The notes beneath the pieces were generated by a model. That model saw nothing but the letters and a program-made list of their open reading frames with translations. It was not told where the DNA came from and did no database searches. The position numbers and the translations under genes were made by a program. This document shows positions 37,101 through 49,800 of a stretch of DNA of 64,000 nucleotides, one piece after another. This DNA is from Strigops habroptila (Eukaryota; Chordata; Aves; Psittaciformes; Psittacidae). The stretch covers positions 1,476,001 to 1,540,000 of the forward strand of contig NC_046360.1 of the NCBI RefSeq assembly GCF_004027225.2, in the 5' to 3' direction. Every line of letters starts with the position of its first letter. Positions within the stretch are counted from its first letter, which is position 1.

Positions 37101-40100
37101 CAAAAGCCATGGCCAGGGCATGCGCTTGGCCACACATGCAGGCTCCCCGCATGCCTCCCTGCCCCTGCTCCCAGCAGTACCTTGCTCTGCCAACCACAAC
37201 TGTCTGAGCCCACGGCCTCATGATCTCCATGAAGCTGCCCTGGTCGAAGAAGCCGCTCTGCCAGGTCCCCTTGATTGCTGCAGAGCACAGGAAAAAGTGG
37301 AGTGGCACAGCAGGGAGCACTGAAGGGCTTCTTGTGCATCCACCCATCACAAAAAGCACCTTCTGCACCGGGACCTGGGGTTTGCACCTACAGGGTGTGT
37401 TTAGGAGCACTGCTGCAGAGGCCTCAGGTTGCTCTCACTTACTTGGATGGGGTCTCCCCGCCAGCATCCACCTGGGGTCATAGGGGATTTTGGAAGGGAT
37501 AAAATCAATTTCTCTTTCAATGGGGTCACTTATGGCAATGATGGGCACTGGGCTCCGGTTGTCCTGCAAGGGAGAGCCCCAAAGGGCAGGTCACCAGCCA
37601 GCTGTGGGGTGACACCCCACACCACCATCCTGCAGCACCCTCCTACCTTGGGCATGTACGAGAGCCACTGCAGGATGGTGTAGACCCCCTCAAAGTCATC
37701 CGGGACGGTGACATGGGAAACGCCGTTGTTGTGCATGATCTGCACCCCTCCCAGCTGGTTGTTGGATGTGTAAACTTCACGGCCCAACACCTAGACAGAA
37801 TTAGTAACACAAAGAGATCAGTCTCTGCTCACACAGGAGCTGCTCCTCCTTGCTCTGCTGTTAAGTCAAACCTCTGCACAGGCACGTTCCCTGTGGTTTG
37901 AGGCCGAATTTCCACCTCTCTCTACCAGGCTGATGTTAAAGCAAAGGGATCCTGCTTTAGACAAGCGCATCAGTTTAGCCAAGCAGGTTTCAACTCAGCT
38001 CAAACCAGTGTGATTCTGCCCAGAGACAGGTCCTGCCCCTGCGACCGGAGCCAAACTGCTCCCATGGCAGGTCCTATGAGGTGACATGCAGGGAACTGCC
38101 ACCTCTTCCCATGGGAAAGGGAAGGAGCCCATGCATGTAGTGGCACAAGGGTCAGCGCCGGGGGAGGACGCGCAGCCAGAGCACGGTACCTTATTGAGAG
38201 CAGTGACACCAGTGAGGATGATGTGGGAGTTCTCCACCTGGATAACGCGCTGGCCCAGCCTCAGCAGGTATGCACCGATCCCAATGGCACGACAGGACAC
38301 CTGGATACACACACAAGGACATGTGGGGTCACTGGGGAGAAAGGGCTACCATGAGCACCAGGAGAATGATGCTCTGCAGGGGTCTGCACAGTCAGGTTGT
38401 GCCAGATCACTTGTTGCATCCCGTTATTTCTCCCAGAGTGACCATAAAAGCAAGTAGGACGCAGAGGAGGAGTGGGGCAGGGGAAAGTCCTGTGGCTGTA
38501 CCATGCTGATGGTCACTATTTCATCGTAAGCACGAGAGGACTCCCCAGCGATGGTACCAGCAGCTCTCAGGTTTTCCACCCCAATTCCATTTTCCTTCCC
38601 GATGATGTCCAGGAGGACATACCTGGGGGGAAGCAGAGCCATAGTGGTGTGAGCAGGACAGAGAGAAGCAGGGAAGCACTCACTTGCATGATGTGCCTGG
38701 CAGGATGCTGAGCCAGGATGTAGAAGCTGCATCCTGGCAGGGACGTAGGGCAGGCTTGGGGTGGCTCTGTGTGCTCCATGGGATGGGGGGCTCACCTGGA
38801 CTCGCCCCCTTCCTCCACATGCTCACAGTGCACCGAGTTCATGGCACTGATCCTCGTGTAGTCCTGGGGGGTCAGGTACAGGTACTTGAACCCCTGAAAA
38901 CAAAGAGGAGGATGAGTTGCGAAGCCCCCCGTGCACACAGGCACCGATCCCCCAGTTTTCTATCCCAGTTTAGACGTGGGCAGGGAATGACCAGAGAAGT
39001 CCTGTGCTGTTTTCCGTGGTGGCAGGAGGGAAGGAGCCCACACACCTTATAGGGGTCCTCAGGGTCCACCCAGGCCACCTGGAACATGTGCTTGATCTCA
39101 TCAGCGAAGCCGATGCGGGCGCCGCTGTTGGCAGCGATGTAGACGCGGGGGATGCCCTCGGCCCGCGCCAGCTCCGAGGCCCGCAGGAAGACCAGGTCCT
39201 CCTCCGGCCCGAAGGAGCCGATCCTGTGGGTGATGTCGTTGCAGATGAGCACAATGTCCCGGCCTTTCGGGTACTCGGGGGTCTTCAGCTTCATTTTGAA
39301 AGCAACCATCCCAACCTGTCCCAAAACAGCACAAGGTCACAGGGCAGGCTCCTCCAGGGAAAAGCGATCTGAGCTGCAGAGTGAATTAGCCAACAGAATG
39401 CTTGAGGAGCATCTTCCAGGCTTTAAACACCAGCCGTTCCCACCTGCTGCAGCGCAGCTTCCCACCACCACCACCCCAAATCATCCCCCACTACCTGATT
39501 CCCTCCAGGGACCCTGTTCATCTGCATGAGCTGCCCCTGTGAGTCCAGCACCAGCTCGGTGTAGGTCAGGATGTCCTTCGGGTACCGCTCTGATGAGCCC
39601 CACAGCTTGAAGAGAGCCTGCAGAGACACAGCACACAGGATGAGCTGAAAGCAGGGGGCTGTGGCAGCTCCAAGGCTATCACTGAGCACAGACACACACT
39701 CTTGTAGCAGGCTGGGACTTGGGGTGAGCAAAATCCTGTGTTAGAGCCCCAGACCTACTGCAGACCTCCTTGTGTGGGGCTTTCTGGTTCACATCCTCCA
39801 CGAGTACAACTATGGCAACTTACAAGAGTGAGTAATTGGTATAGAAACACTTTATATAACCAAAAACACTGGAACTTGGGCTCTTCTTTCCGTCATTTGC
39901 CAGCTCAGGGGAGAGGAGTCTTTCCCCCAGATGGGAATATCTGAGGAGGGTGGGAAACAAAAGCAAACGCAGTGCTTTGGAGCCCCTCTGCTCAGCCACA
40001 CTGACCTGCCTGATCATCTCTGGGAAGTCATACACATAGGTGGTGCCCAAGGATTGTGCCTGGAACCGCTTGGCCTGGAGCAGGTCCTTGGTGACGTAGG

Positions 40101-40880
40101 CAGTGTTGATGAGCATCCCGTGCTGCTGCCCTTGCTTGTCCCCGTACGACTGAAACATGATCTGGAGAGAAGGGCAGAGCGCTGGCTGCCTGCCCTCGGC
40201 ACGCAGGCCAGTCCTCTCTGCAACACTAATGCGCCAGAGCCTGGCAGGGCTGGAGCACTGCTGAGCTTTGCCTGGGCAGGACGCTTGTACCCGTGGCTCT
40301 GCTTGACCAAACAACATGATTTTCAACCCCACTCCTTGCTATTCAGGGGACAGAGTGCGCTGCAAGCACCAGTAACACCCTAACAATGACCTCCCAGACC
40401 AAAACCTGCCCAATTACACGCCAGCAATACCCCAAGCAGCCCAAATGGATGGAGCTTAGCGCCATTTTGGAGCAAAGCATCTCCCCGAGGTGCCTAACTG
40501 GATGCAGCACAGAGGGGAGTGAGACCGGGACAGCCCTGGGAATGCTCCTGCATGATCCCAGAGGCTCTGGGACACACCAGCGCTGTACATGCATGAGGAG
40601 TCTTGCAGCAACGACCCCAAAGCTTCGTTGTGCTCGAGCAGTTGTAGTTGGGCTCCCAGCACCTGCAGTTACTCACGCTGCCAGTGGTGGGGTCCTTCAC
40701 TTCCTTGTAGAGGCTGATGTCCAAGTAGTAGCCGGACTCGTTGGTCAGGAAGAGGCGGATGGGGATGGCCCTGGCAGTGGGCGTCAGGCGGATGTTGATC
40801 TTCACCTCGGCCTGCAGCACCCGCAGCTTCCAGAGGCGGCTGCCGTAGCGCATCACCATGGAGCGCACCGACTCCTCGAT
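34114..40880 (-). CDS. ACACB: ACACB exons 35-52: carboxyltransferase domain and C-terminus
   Basis: Exons (minus): 40880-40677, 40161-40006, 39617-39495, 39315-39046, 38893-38796, 38622-38502, 38300-38190, 37790-37647, 37563-37443, 37277-37181, 37007-36911, 36673-36538, 36254-36077, 35904-35792, 35348-35194, 34962-34792, 34489-34353, 34240-34114; residues 1527-2378. The crotonase-type carboxyltransferase halves are marked by [77 protein letters not shown] and [16 protein letters not shown]. This domain transfers carboxyl from biotin to acetyl-CoA. The C-terminus ends [11 protein letters not shown]. Active-site motifs look intact. Confidence 0.96.
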
Positions 40881-43800
40881 CTGGGCAGGGGATGGCACAC
40901 ATGTGGGTCCATGGCCCCAGGGACAACACTGTCCTTGGGTGTGCAATACCAAGGCTGGAGCAGCCCCACTGCGTCCCCACCTCAAACAATCATTTTGGAT
41001 TTGCTTTGGGAAAGTCCCTTCCCTCTCTCCACCCCTCTATCTCTGGGGCTGGTGCTGCCATCCAGCTTCTTCACTGGGGAGAGGGAAAGATGGTGCCCCA
41101 TATCCTACTGAATGGACAGAGGCCCACTCCTCCAGCCTACTGCTCTCCCTTGTGCCCCCCAGCAAACCACCTGCTTGTCCAAGTCTGTACAAAAATCCCC
41201 AGTCTTTGCAGAGCGTGATATCTCAGCACCTCCCCAGAAAATAGCCCACAGTGAAGGTCTGATACAGAAATTAAGCTGCAGGTATCTCTGGGGCTGCCAA
41301 ATCCATCTCCCATCCAGGATTGGGTGGGACTGGATAGGACTAAGATCTGACAGCCAGTGTAGGGGGTGGCTGCATGTTCATGCAATGGTACCAACCACGG
41401 AGAAGATGCAGTCTCCATCCCCAGATCAGCAACACGCTGAGAGCAGGAAGCAGGACACCAAGAAACACACCTTGGAAGGGTCCATGATGACTGTGGGGAC
41501 AAAGTTGAGGAAGATGTGGTTGCAGTCAGTGCGGACGATGGTGTTGTTGAAGGCCACCTCCAGCTCATCCATCGCCTCCAGGAGCAGCCGCTCGCCCTCA
41601 CTCTGCAGGTACTCGAAGGAAGCTTCCTGCAATGCACCGGGTGGCTCAGGGGTGACCAGAGCACCCCCTGCACCCCAAACTCACCCACCTCAGCCGGGGG
41701 CTCAGCGTGGCCTTGCCTTGGTGATGAAGTCCGAGTGGCGCACGATGGCGCGGATGAAGAAGCGGTAGTCGGTGGCCTCGGTGCCCGCCTGCACCCTGGC
41801 AGCCCCCAGGTACAGATGCATCTTGTGGTTGGCGCAGGGGATGGCCGTCAGGTCGAAGTTGCGCATGCGGCTCAGCTCCAGCTGGAAGGCGAGCGCTGGC
41901 TCCAGGTGCCGGTAGATGCGGTCCTCTGCAAACTGGGGCAGCACAGGGCACGAGTGAGGCGCTGGTCAACGTCACCGGGTGGGTTCTGCTCCAACCACAG
42001 CTCCTACCTCATCCCTGGCTCTGAACGTGAAGAACTTCGGGAATTCTCTCTAGAGCAAAGGGGAGAGAAAAGACAAGGTGAATACTTCTGGCACACAGGA
42101 TTTTTCTGATTTACAATGAACTCATCGAAAAGAAAAGGCCGTGCAGGCTTCCTCCTCCCCCCAGAGGGAAAAGAGCTGGAGTAATCGATGCCTTTTAAAG
42201 GCAGCTTAAAGCTGTGGGGCAGCCACACAGGAATCACACATTACTATAGACATTAGCAGCATAAAGGATAATACAGGAGATAAATCGCTCATTGAACCCT
42301 CCATTAATTAATTGCCAGCTCCTGATGCTCAGGAGGTACATCCATCACTCAGTGCTATGTCTGCAAGTTACTTATAGATGTCTCTAGGCATTTTAAGGAG
42401 GCAGAAGCTCAATGTGTCTAAAGTCACCGTGTCTGCCTGCAGCTTGGTCTGTGCTCACCTGCTGGGCAATGAGAAACGTGATTCTCCGGAGACCACAGTC
42501 AACGAGGAACTTTTTCTACATGGAAACAGAAGATTCCATCAGTCGCAAGAGCTTAAACATCTCCACCGCGGGAGCAAGCCAAAACCCAAGCGGCTGCTGT
42601 GGGGTGCAGTGTTTTGGGGAGCACAGTGTGGGGATGAGGCAGCGCCTTGGGGTACGGTGTCCTGGCTTGCAGGGTCTGCACAAAGGGGGTCCAGGCCCAG
42701 TGACAGACCTTGGACTGGGCAAAGGCTCTGAAGATGGGCACCAGCTTCTCGTCTTCTGCATGGTCAGCCCAGCGGAGCGCGACGTTGAGGATGTGGATCG
42801 GCTCCTCATGGATGTTCTGGGAACAAAACCAAATCCCCGGTCAACCCTGACCAGCAGCAGCAGTGCCATCCCAGCACCACCTGAGAGGGATCAGAAACAG
42901 CATCGTGCCCACCTTGACCTCCTCCTCCTCATAGATGGTGGCTCGTGGCTCGTTGAAGAGCATGCTCTCTGAAGGTGGGTTGGCAAAACAGGACATCACT
43001 TCATCGAAGTTCCTGCCCAAACAGCAGGGGTGAGGTGACAAGTCAGTGTGTTGTGCCCACCCCTGCCTGAGGCACAGCACCAGGGACAGACCAGGACCAC
43101 CAGCCCATGGCAAAGCCACAGCTCATGAAAGACAGCTCTGAGCACTGCTGGGTGTAGAGATGCTTAAAGTGTGCCCAGCAGCTTTCCCCATGCTCCACGT
43201 GTCCTCAAGAGACATGTCATGTCCCCACCATGGTGCCTGTTGTACTGAAAATACCCAGCCCCAACCTCTGGCTGCAGGAGGAACAGGAGCTGCTGCCAGC
43301 TTTGGCTCTTCCACCCCTTGTGCTCTCTAATGACTGCATCAGCACCCAAAAGACACATGTCTGACCAGCCAGGCACGTCCCTGCACCCCCACCTGGTGAA
43401 GTCCTCAAATCTGTCAAAGGCCACCATAGCTCCCAACCGCTGGCTCAGGGGAGAAAAGCCACTGTCCATGAAGAGCTCAGTGCTGTGCCGGGCCAGGTCA
43501 GGGTTGGATACACTGATGGGGACAGACATCCTGCATGGGGGAGCAAGGCAGCCATCAGCCACGGGTGGAGGAACCACTGCTGGGTCCCATACGGGACCCT
43601 GACCCAGAGAGGGCTCATCCTGCTCCACTGGCCAAGGGAGAGCACAACAGTTCCCTCTGAGGATCCCCATGTTTTGCATGGGGGAGCTGATCCAAACCCC
43701 ATACCTGTTTGGGTGGGAGGAGGGCAGCATGAACTGGAACTCCACCAGGCAGGTGCCATCCAGGAGCTGCCGGTGCTGCAGGCTGTTCAGCTCATAGGCG

Positions 43801-46800
43801 AGGTACCCGCGTCGCACGTAGACCTGGGAGGGGGATGGCAGGAGGTACCACCGTGCCCCTGCTCCCACCACACACATCCATGTCCCCCCCAGAGCTTGCA
43901 TGCCCCCGGGGCCCCCCCAGCCCTCACCTCCAGTGCTGCCATGCGCACCACCTGGTTGGTGTGGTAGAAGAAGATGGGAAGCACATCGAAGATGGTGGTT
44001 TCTGAGAGGATCAGTTTCTGGGGGAAGAAAGCAAGATTTCAGACAAGGATGAAGAGGAAGCTCCTTGCCCCTTCACAGGATGGGAGAGGCATGTTCCAGA
44101 GGGGTCTCTCATATGGGGCTGTGCAGGGCTGGCCATGGACAACCCAGCCCACCATGGGGACACTGCCAGACCTAGACACAGATCCACACATCAGTCCCCA
44201 CCAAATGGGGTGAGAAGCAGGGGATGGGGCCTGTCAGCAACGGGGTTCACCCCCTCCTCTGCTCCACACAGGCACTGACACTGCAGCAAGGCTTTGACTG
44301 CTTTTTTGGCTATTTTTAAGACTAAGCCCCCTGCAGCCTCATAAAGCCACCCAAATTCCCACTGCAGAAAAGCACAGTTCCCAACCTCCAGGTTTTCAGG
44401 GCAGTACTCGCGTCCGTACATGTCGATAGAGGAGAGGAAGATGGACTCCACCTGGTTGTGCCGCAGCTCGTAGGAGGGCAGGTGAGAGGCAATGAGCACC
44501 TGCAAGGGGAGAGGTTGTTGGGAGCGCAGGGCATGGGGACAGGGATGGGGACAAGGAGGCGAGGTGCTCGCTGACCTGCCGGGCTCTCAGGGCCACTTTG
44601 GAGTGCTCGGTCTTGCTGAGCTGTGTCAGCTCGTTGAGGATGGCTGTCAGCTCATCTGTCAGTGTGGGGTCACGGCCACAGAGCTGGTCCTGCAATGCAC
44701 ACACCACCATGGCTTGGCTCAGGATGGCTTCGTCCCACACCCCCAGCCCCTCGGGGACAAGACCTGAGGAGCTGAAGTTCTCTGAACCAATGGAGCAATG
44801 CCATGCTACAGGAGGGAGATAAAATCCTCCTAACAAGGCAGGAACGGACACATGAATGGAAACCTCAAACCCTGGGCACTGAACAAAGGAGCAGGAAAGC
44901 AGTTTTCAGGTTTCCACTTACTTTGAAAGGGAAAGCACAGGGCTGTGACAGCCACCCACAGGCATGTCCCTTCCGCAGCAATGTGGAGCCTGCCCTGGCT
45001 TACAGGCTTTTCCCCACCACCAGCCTTTACTTCTGGTGTCTCGAGGCATAGGCTGTACTCACAATTAACATGGTCACCAGCAGGTTCTTCTTTGCCACCT
45101 GGGCATGAGAGAAGATGCTCTCCAGCACAGGAGTCATGTCAGGTTTGCACTGCTCCCGCAGGCTGATGACACACTTGTCATAGTGAGCTGCGGGGCAGAG
45201 CATGGTGTGAGCCCTGCAGACCCCTCCAGAGCCCAGAGACCCCTCCAGCCCCTCGGCCCTCACCATGCTGGAACTGTGTCTCCACTTGCAGGTAGCGTCT
45301 TAGCAGGTCCAGCACCACTGCCTTCATGTAGCCTGGGATGCCGCTGCGGTACCTGGGGAGCAGAGAGCCCAGTGTGCTGTGAGGTGGTGACAGTGTTGGG
45401 GAGACCAGGGGGGTCACAGACAGCACAGGGCTCACCTCTGCACCAGCTGCACCAAGCTCTGCGTGTTCATGAAGAAGACCTCCCGCTCAGCCTTCCTCTG
45501 CAGTGTGGCTGCATGGGTGTCCAGCACGTTGGCGATCTGCAGGGAGAGGGCATGGGGTCTGGTACAGCTCGAGGGACTTTTTACAAGCGCATGTAGTGAC
45601 AAGACAAGCGGGACTGGCTTTAAACTGAAAGTGGGGGGATCGAGATGAGCTCTTAGGCAGAAGCTCTTCCCTGTGAGGGTGCTGAGGCGCTGGCACAGGG
45701 TGCCCAGAGAAGCTGTGGCTGCCCCAGCCCTGGCAGTGTTCAAGGCCAGGTTGGACACAGGGGCTTGGAGCAACCTGCTCTAGTGGAAGGTGTCCCTGCC
45801 CGTGGCAGGGGGTTGGAACTGGAGGAGCTTTAAGGTCCCTTCCAGCCCAAACCAGTCTGGGATTCTATGATCTACAATATCTTTTAGGAGGACCATTTCA
45901 GGCAGAAACTCCCAACTAAGAAGGAAGCAAAGGCTGAGCCGGGGTGCAGCCCCATGGCTCTCACCTGCTGGCTGGGGAAGCGGCAGAGCACGGAGGTGAT
46001 GTTGCTGGCGTACTGCGCCATCACCTTCCGGATCGACTTCTCCACAGACAGTGGGATTCTTCCCGAAATGCTCGTCATGATCTCCTGCAGCTCCAGGAGG
46101 GGCAGGGACGGGTCCCGCAGGGTCTTCATCAGCTGGGCCACCCACTCCTTCACCTGCAGGTGAGGGGCAGCACCCATCAGTGCTACCCACCTTGCCATCA
46201 CGGCAAACAGGAGGCAGCGGGGCAGGACAATGACCACCTCTGCCCCGTACCCACCTTGGCACTGAAGTAGGGCTCGGGCAGGCAGTACCCATTCATGACG
46301 TTGGTGAGATTCTCCAGCACGTTGCGGAGAACATGGTGCTGCTTCTCACCAGTGATGGGCAGGGTCTGCTGGGGTGGGAGCCCCCCCGTGAATGGCTGTG
46401 CCTGGAGAGAGTAGAGAGAGGTGGGATGGGCAAGGTCCTTGCTTACATGAGATGGAGCCCCTGAGAGCTACAGCTGCTCCAGAGAAACCAGCACAACCCC
46501 TCCAGTATCTGCTTTTAGTTAGATACAGCAGAAGCACAAAGCATTCAGCTTCATGTCTATGCCATCATGAAAATGCAGAAAAACTGGAGATGTAGACAGA
46601 ATGCTATAGATGCACTAAAAACCTGCATGTGAGCTTCTGCACATTAAGTAAGCACACATGGGATACTATGCAGACATAGTGACATGCGGAGCAGCCACTG
46701 GAGCCCTGGTGCAGCCATGCAAGTGCCACTCTGTGCCGGCACGGGGAATATCCCTGCCAACATCCCAGCCAGGGCAGCCCCTCTGTTTTATGCCCCAGTG

Positions 46801-49800
46801 AGTGCCCTCAGTGCCCCACAGGATGCCACTTGAGAGCAGACAGAGGGTCCAGCAGCACATCTGGCCCCCAGCAGACTCACAGGCTTCACTTTGGTGGGAT
46901 CATCCAGCTCAAGCCGGGCTATGACACAGCCCACCTCCAGCAGCGCACCCGGCCGCTTGATGTAGTGCACCCGCCCAGCCTCCTCCACTGTCAGTGTCAT
47001 GATGATCTTCATCACCTGGGTGAGGATGGGTGGCATGGTCACCAAGTGAGCAGCACCCATGTGCTACAGAGCACCTCAAGCACTACAGCAGCATTGGTGT
47101 GTTTCATCTCTGCCATCCGCCAACAGCGCAGGAACAGAGCTCCCCCAAGCTCTTCTGCAAAGCTCACCTCAATCTCTGCGAACACACTCCCCTCATCCAC
47201 ATGGCCACCATCATCCACCGTGTACTGCAGCAGCTTCCCTGCGGAGGGCGAGCGCAGCACCGTTGGGTCCTTCTCCTTCTCAAAGTCACACGTTTTGTTG
47301 CCGATGGTGAGCCGGTATCTGAAGGAGAGGGACAGGTCTCACCACCCAGCTGCTGGTCAGGGAGGAAGGCTGGTGGGGGCACAGCAGGGAGGTACCTGTC
47401 GATCTCCTCCTTCATGTAGGTGGTGTAGCTGTTGCCATCATAGGAGAGCAGCAGCCCGCCATCGTTGAGCCGGTGCACGTCGATCTCTATGGAAGTGCGG
47501 TTCATGATGATGACATACGTTGTCAGGGATTGACGGGCAACCTGTGGGCAGTGGCCAGGGAGAAACTTCAGTGCAACCCCTGAAACACGTGCAACGGCCT
47601 TTTGGGGGCTGGTGGAAATGGCAGGGGGTGAGGAGCATCTCCCCATGCTTGCTGCAAGGTCCTGTGCAGGAGCAGCCTGCTGCCACGGGATGGGGCTGTG
47701 CCACGAGGGCAGGAGGCAGCAATGTCAGGCTGCACCAAAGAGCTGCTTCAAATCACAGCCTGGAGCTGCTTTAACTCATGGTTCACCAGCTGCTTCATTG
47801 TAAATTGGGGTTTTTTTTTGCATAAAGTTCAACTAATCAGGTTTAAAAGCAAGAAGAGGAGATCCTTTGTTAAACTCATGAAAATGTCTATTTAAAATGA
47901 GGTTATTAACTTCATTTTCATGTTGCATATTTTTAAAGGACAACCTCATCTTGAATGCATCTGTCTCCTTCAGGACAGAAGCACACATCCCTGTCCCGAA
48001 GTGCTGTGGCTGGTTTGAGGGGAGCACAGCCCCATCCTCACCTGAAGAACATACTTCGCACCCTCATAGATGAGCTCCACATCAACCATGTTCAGCAAGG
48101 AGGCTGCTGGCAGGACCTGCCCCCTGGAACACAACAGACGGGTCAGGCACCACAAGTGCCGCCTGCCCCGCGCGGAGCCAAGTGTGTGAGGTGTCAGCGG
48201 CGCTGCTGGCCGCGGGCCATGCGGGAGGGCACCAAGGTGACTGCAGGGGACAAGCATCTGCTTTACATGACCCACGTGAGCACCTCGCAAAAACGCATCT
48301 GGAGACAGGCCAGAAACCGGCAAAACACAGAGATAAGGGTACGGGGGAGAGCCCCCCAGTGTCCTCCAAGGCTGGAGGAATAACCTTGACATTCAAGTGC
48401 AAAAAAACAACAGCAAGCAGTGTTCAGCCAAGCTACTTTGCCTTGAAATCTGTTTTCCCAACCATGGGAAACTTCCCCCCCCTTTCCAGATAAAGCAATA
48501 GCAGAGAAGCTGGAGCTCTCTGAGTCACTCTGACTGCTGCCTCCAGATTTGCAAAGCTTTAGCAGCAGAAGTGGGAAGGAAGATGGCCCAAGGAGAACAA
48601 CTCCTGGGTCTCCAGGCTTGCAGGAGCCACACAGGCTGCTGCGAGCCACCCTTTAGGACATGCACTCCCTGTGCCCACAGTGCTCATGTCACAGCTAAGC
48701 CCGCATCGGGCAGCCCCTGCTCTGTACCTCTCCAGTGTGTGCAGGAAGTCGGTCATACACGTCCTGAAGGCAGCATCAGCAACGTTCAGGGCACCACAGA
48801 CAACACCCAGCATCGTGTCGGGCTTCTCTGCCTGTAGGGACCAAACATAACAGCACTTAGGTCTCACACCAGAAGGGGAGTGATAACCCTGGGGGGAACA
48901 GTCTCCCCTACCTGCACTTTCTCAGCAATCAGATGGTCCAGCCAGCCCGTGTCTATTGCATTGTTCTGGAAGCTCTCTGTCTCCAGCAGCTTAATCAGAT
49001 ACTCCACTGTGGTCCGGAAGTCCCCACGGATAGACAGCTCCTTCAGGGCAACCACCATGTTCCTTTAGGGAGCAAAACCCTCCGCTAATGACTGATGAAG
49101 CAGTGCTTGGCTTTCAGCTGAGGAAACCAGGGAACCACAGGGACTAGGGTCATGAGCTCCCAAGCCCTGGGTGCCCTCATGCCTCACAGTCAGCACTGAC
49201 TTAAAACCATTAAATATCCCAGATACACTCGTTACATGTCACCCCGTTACTGACTGAACATTGCTGTTCACTGGCACTAAGCACATACTTAGCAGATCAC
49301 TAAAATGTATCTTTAAGGATCAGGTTGGTGAGTTGGGGCCGTAGCACCACCACAGCCCGAGAACTCTGGCTTTGGACAGTGCCTCTGCAGCAAACGAGTT
49401 GCTCAGCACAGCGGCACCATTCTGGTCATCCCAGATAAAAGCCACTTTTCCCGGCTCATGCACTGGTTGTGAGTCCTCCCAAGGACACCCGCTCTCCATC
49501 CTACCCCAGCACACTCACGAGATGGCCTCTTCCCGGTTCTCTCCCCACGAGAAGCAGTGCCCAAACTGGGAATCAGCAAATTCGTGCAGCCCCCCGGCTG
49601 CTGCCACACTGAAGTACCCCCAGACGTTCTTGCTGCTGCGGAAGTTCAGCTCCTGCACCGTCCCCGAGCTGGGCTTGAAACCCTGAGTGCAGACAGAGCA
49701 GAAGCCATGGAGAAACCCCCATACCATTCATCCCCAGCCCATGGGTTTAATGCCCATTAACATTGCCCAGCTGGGGAAGTCCATGCCCAGTTCACCCCAC

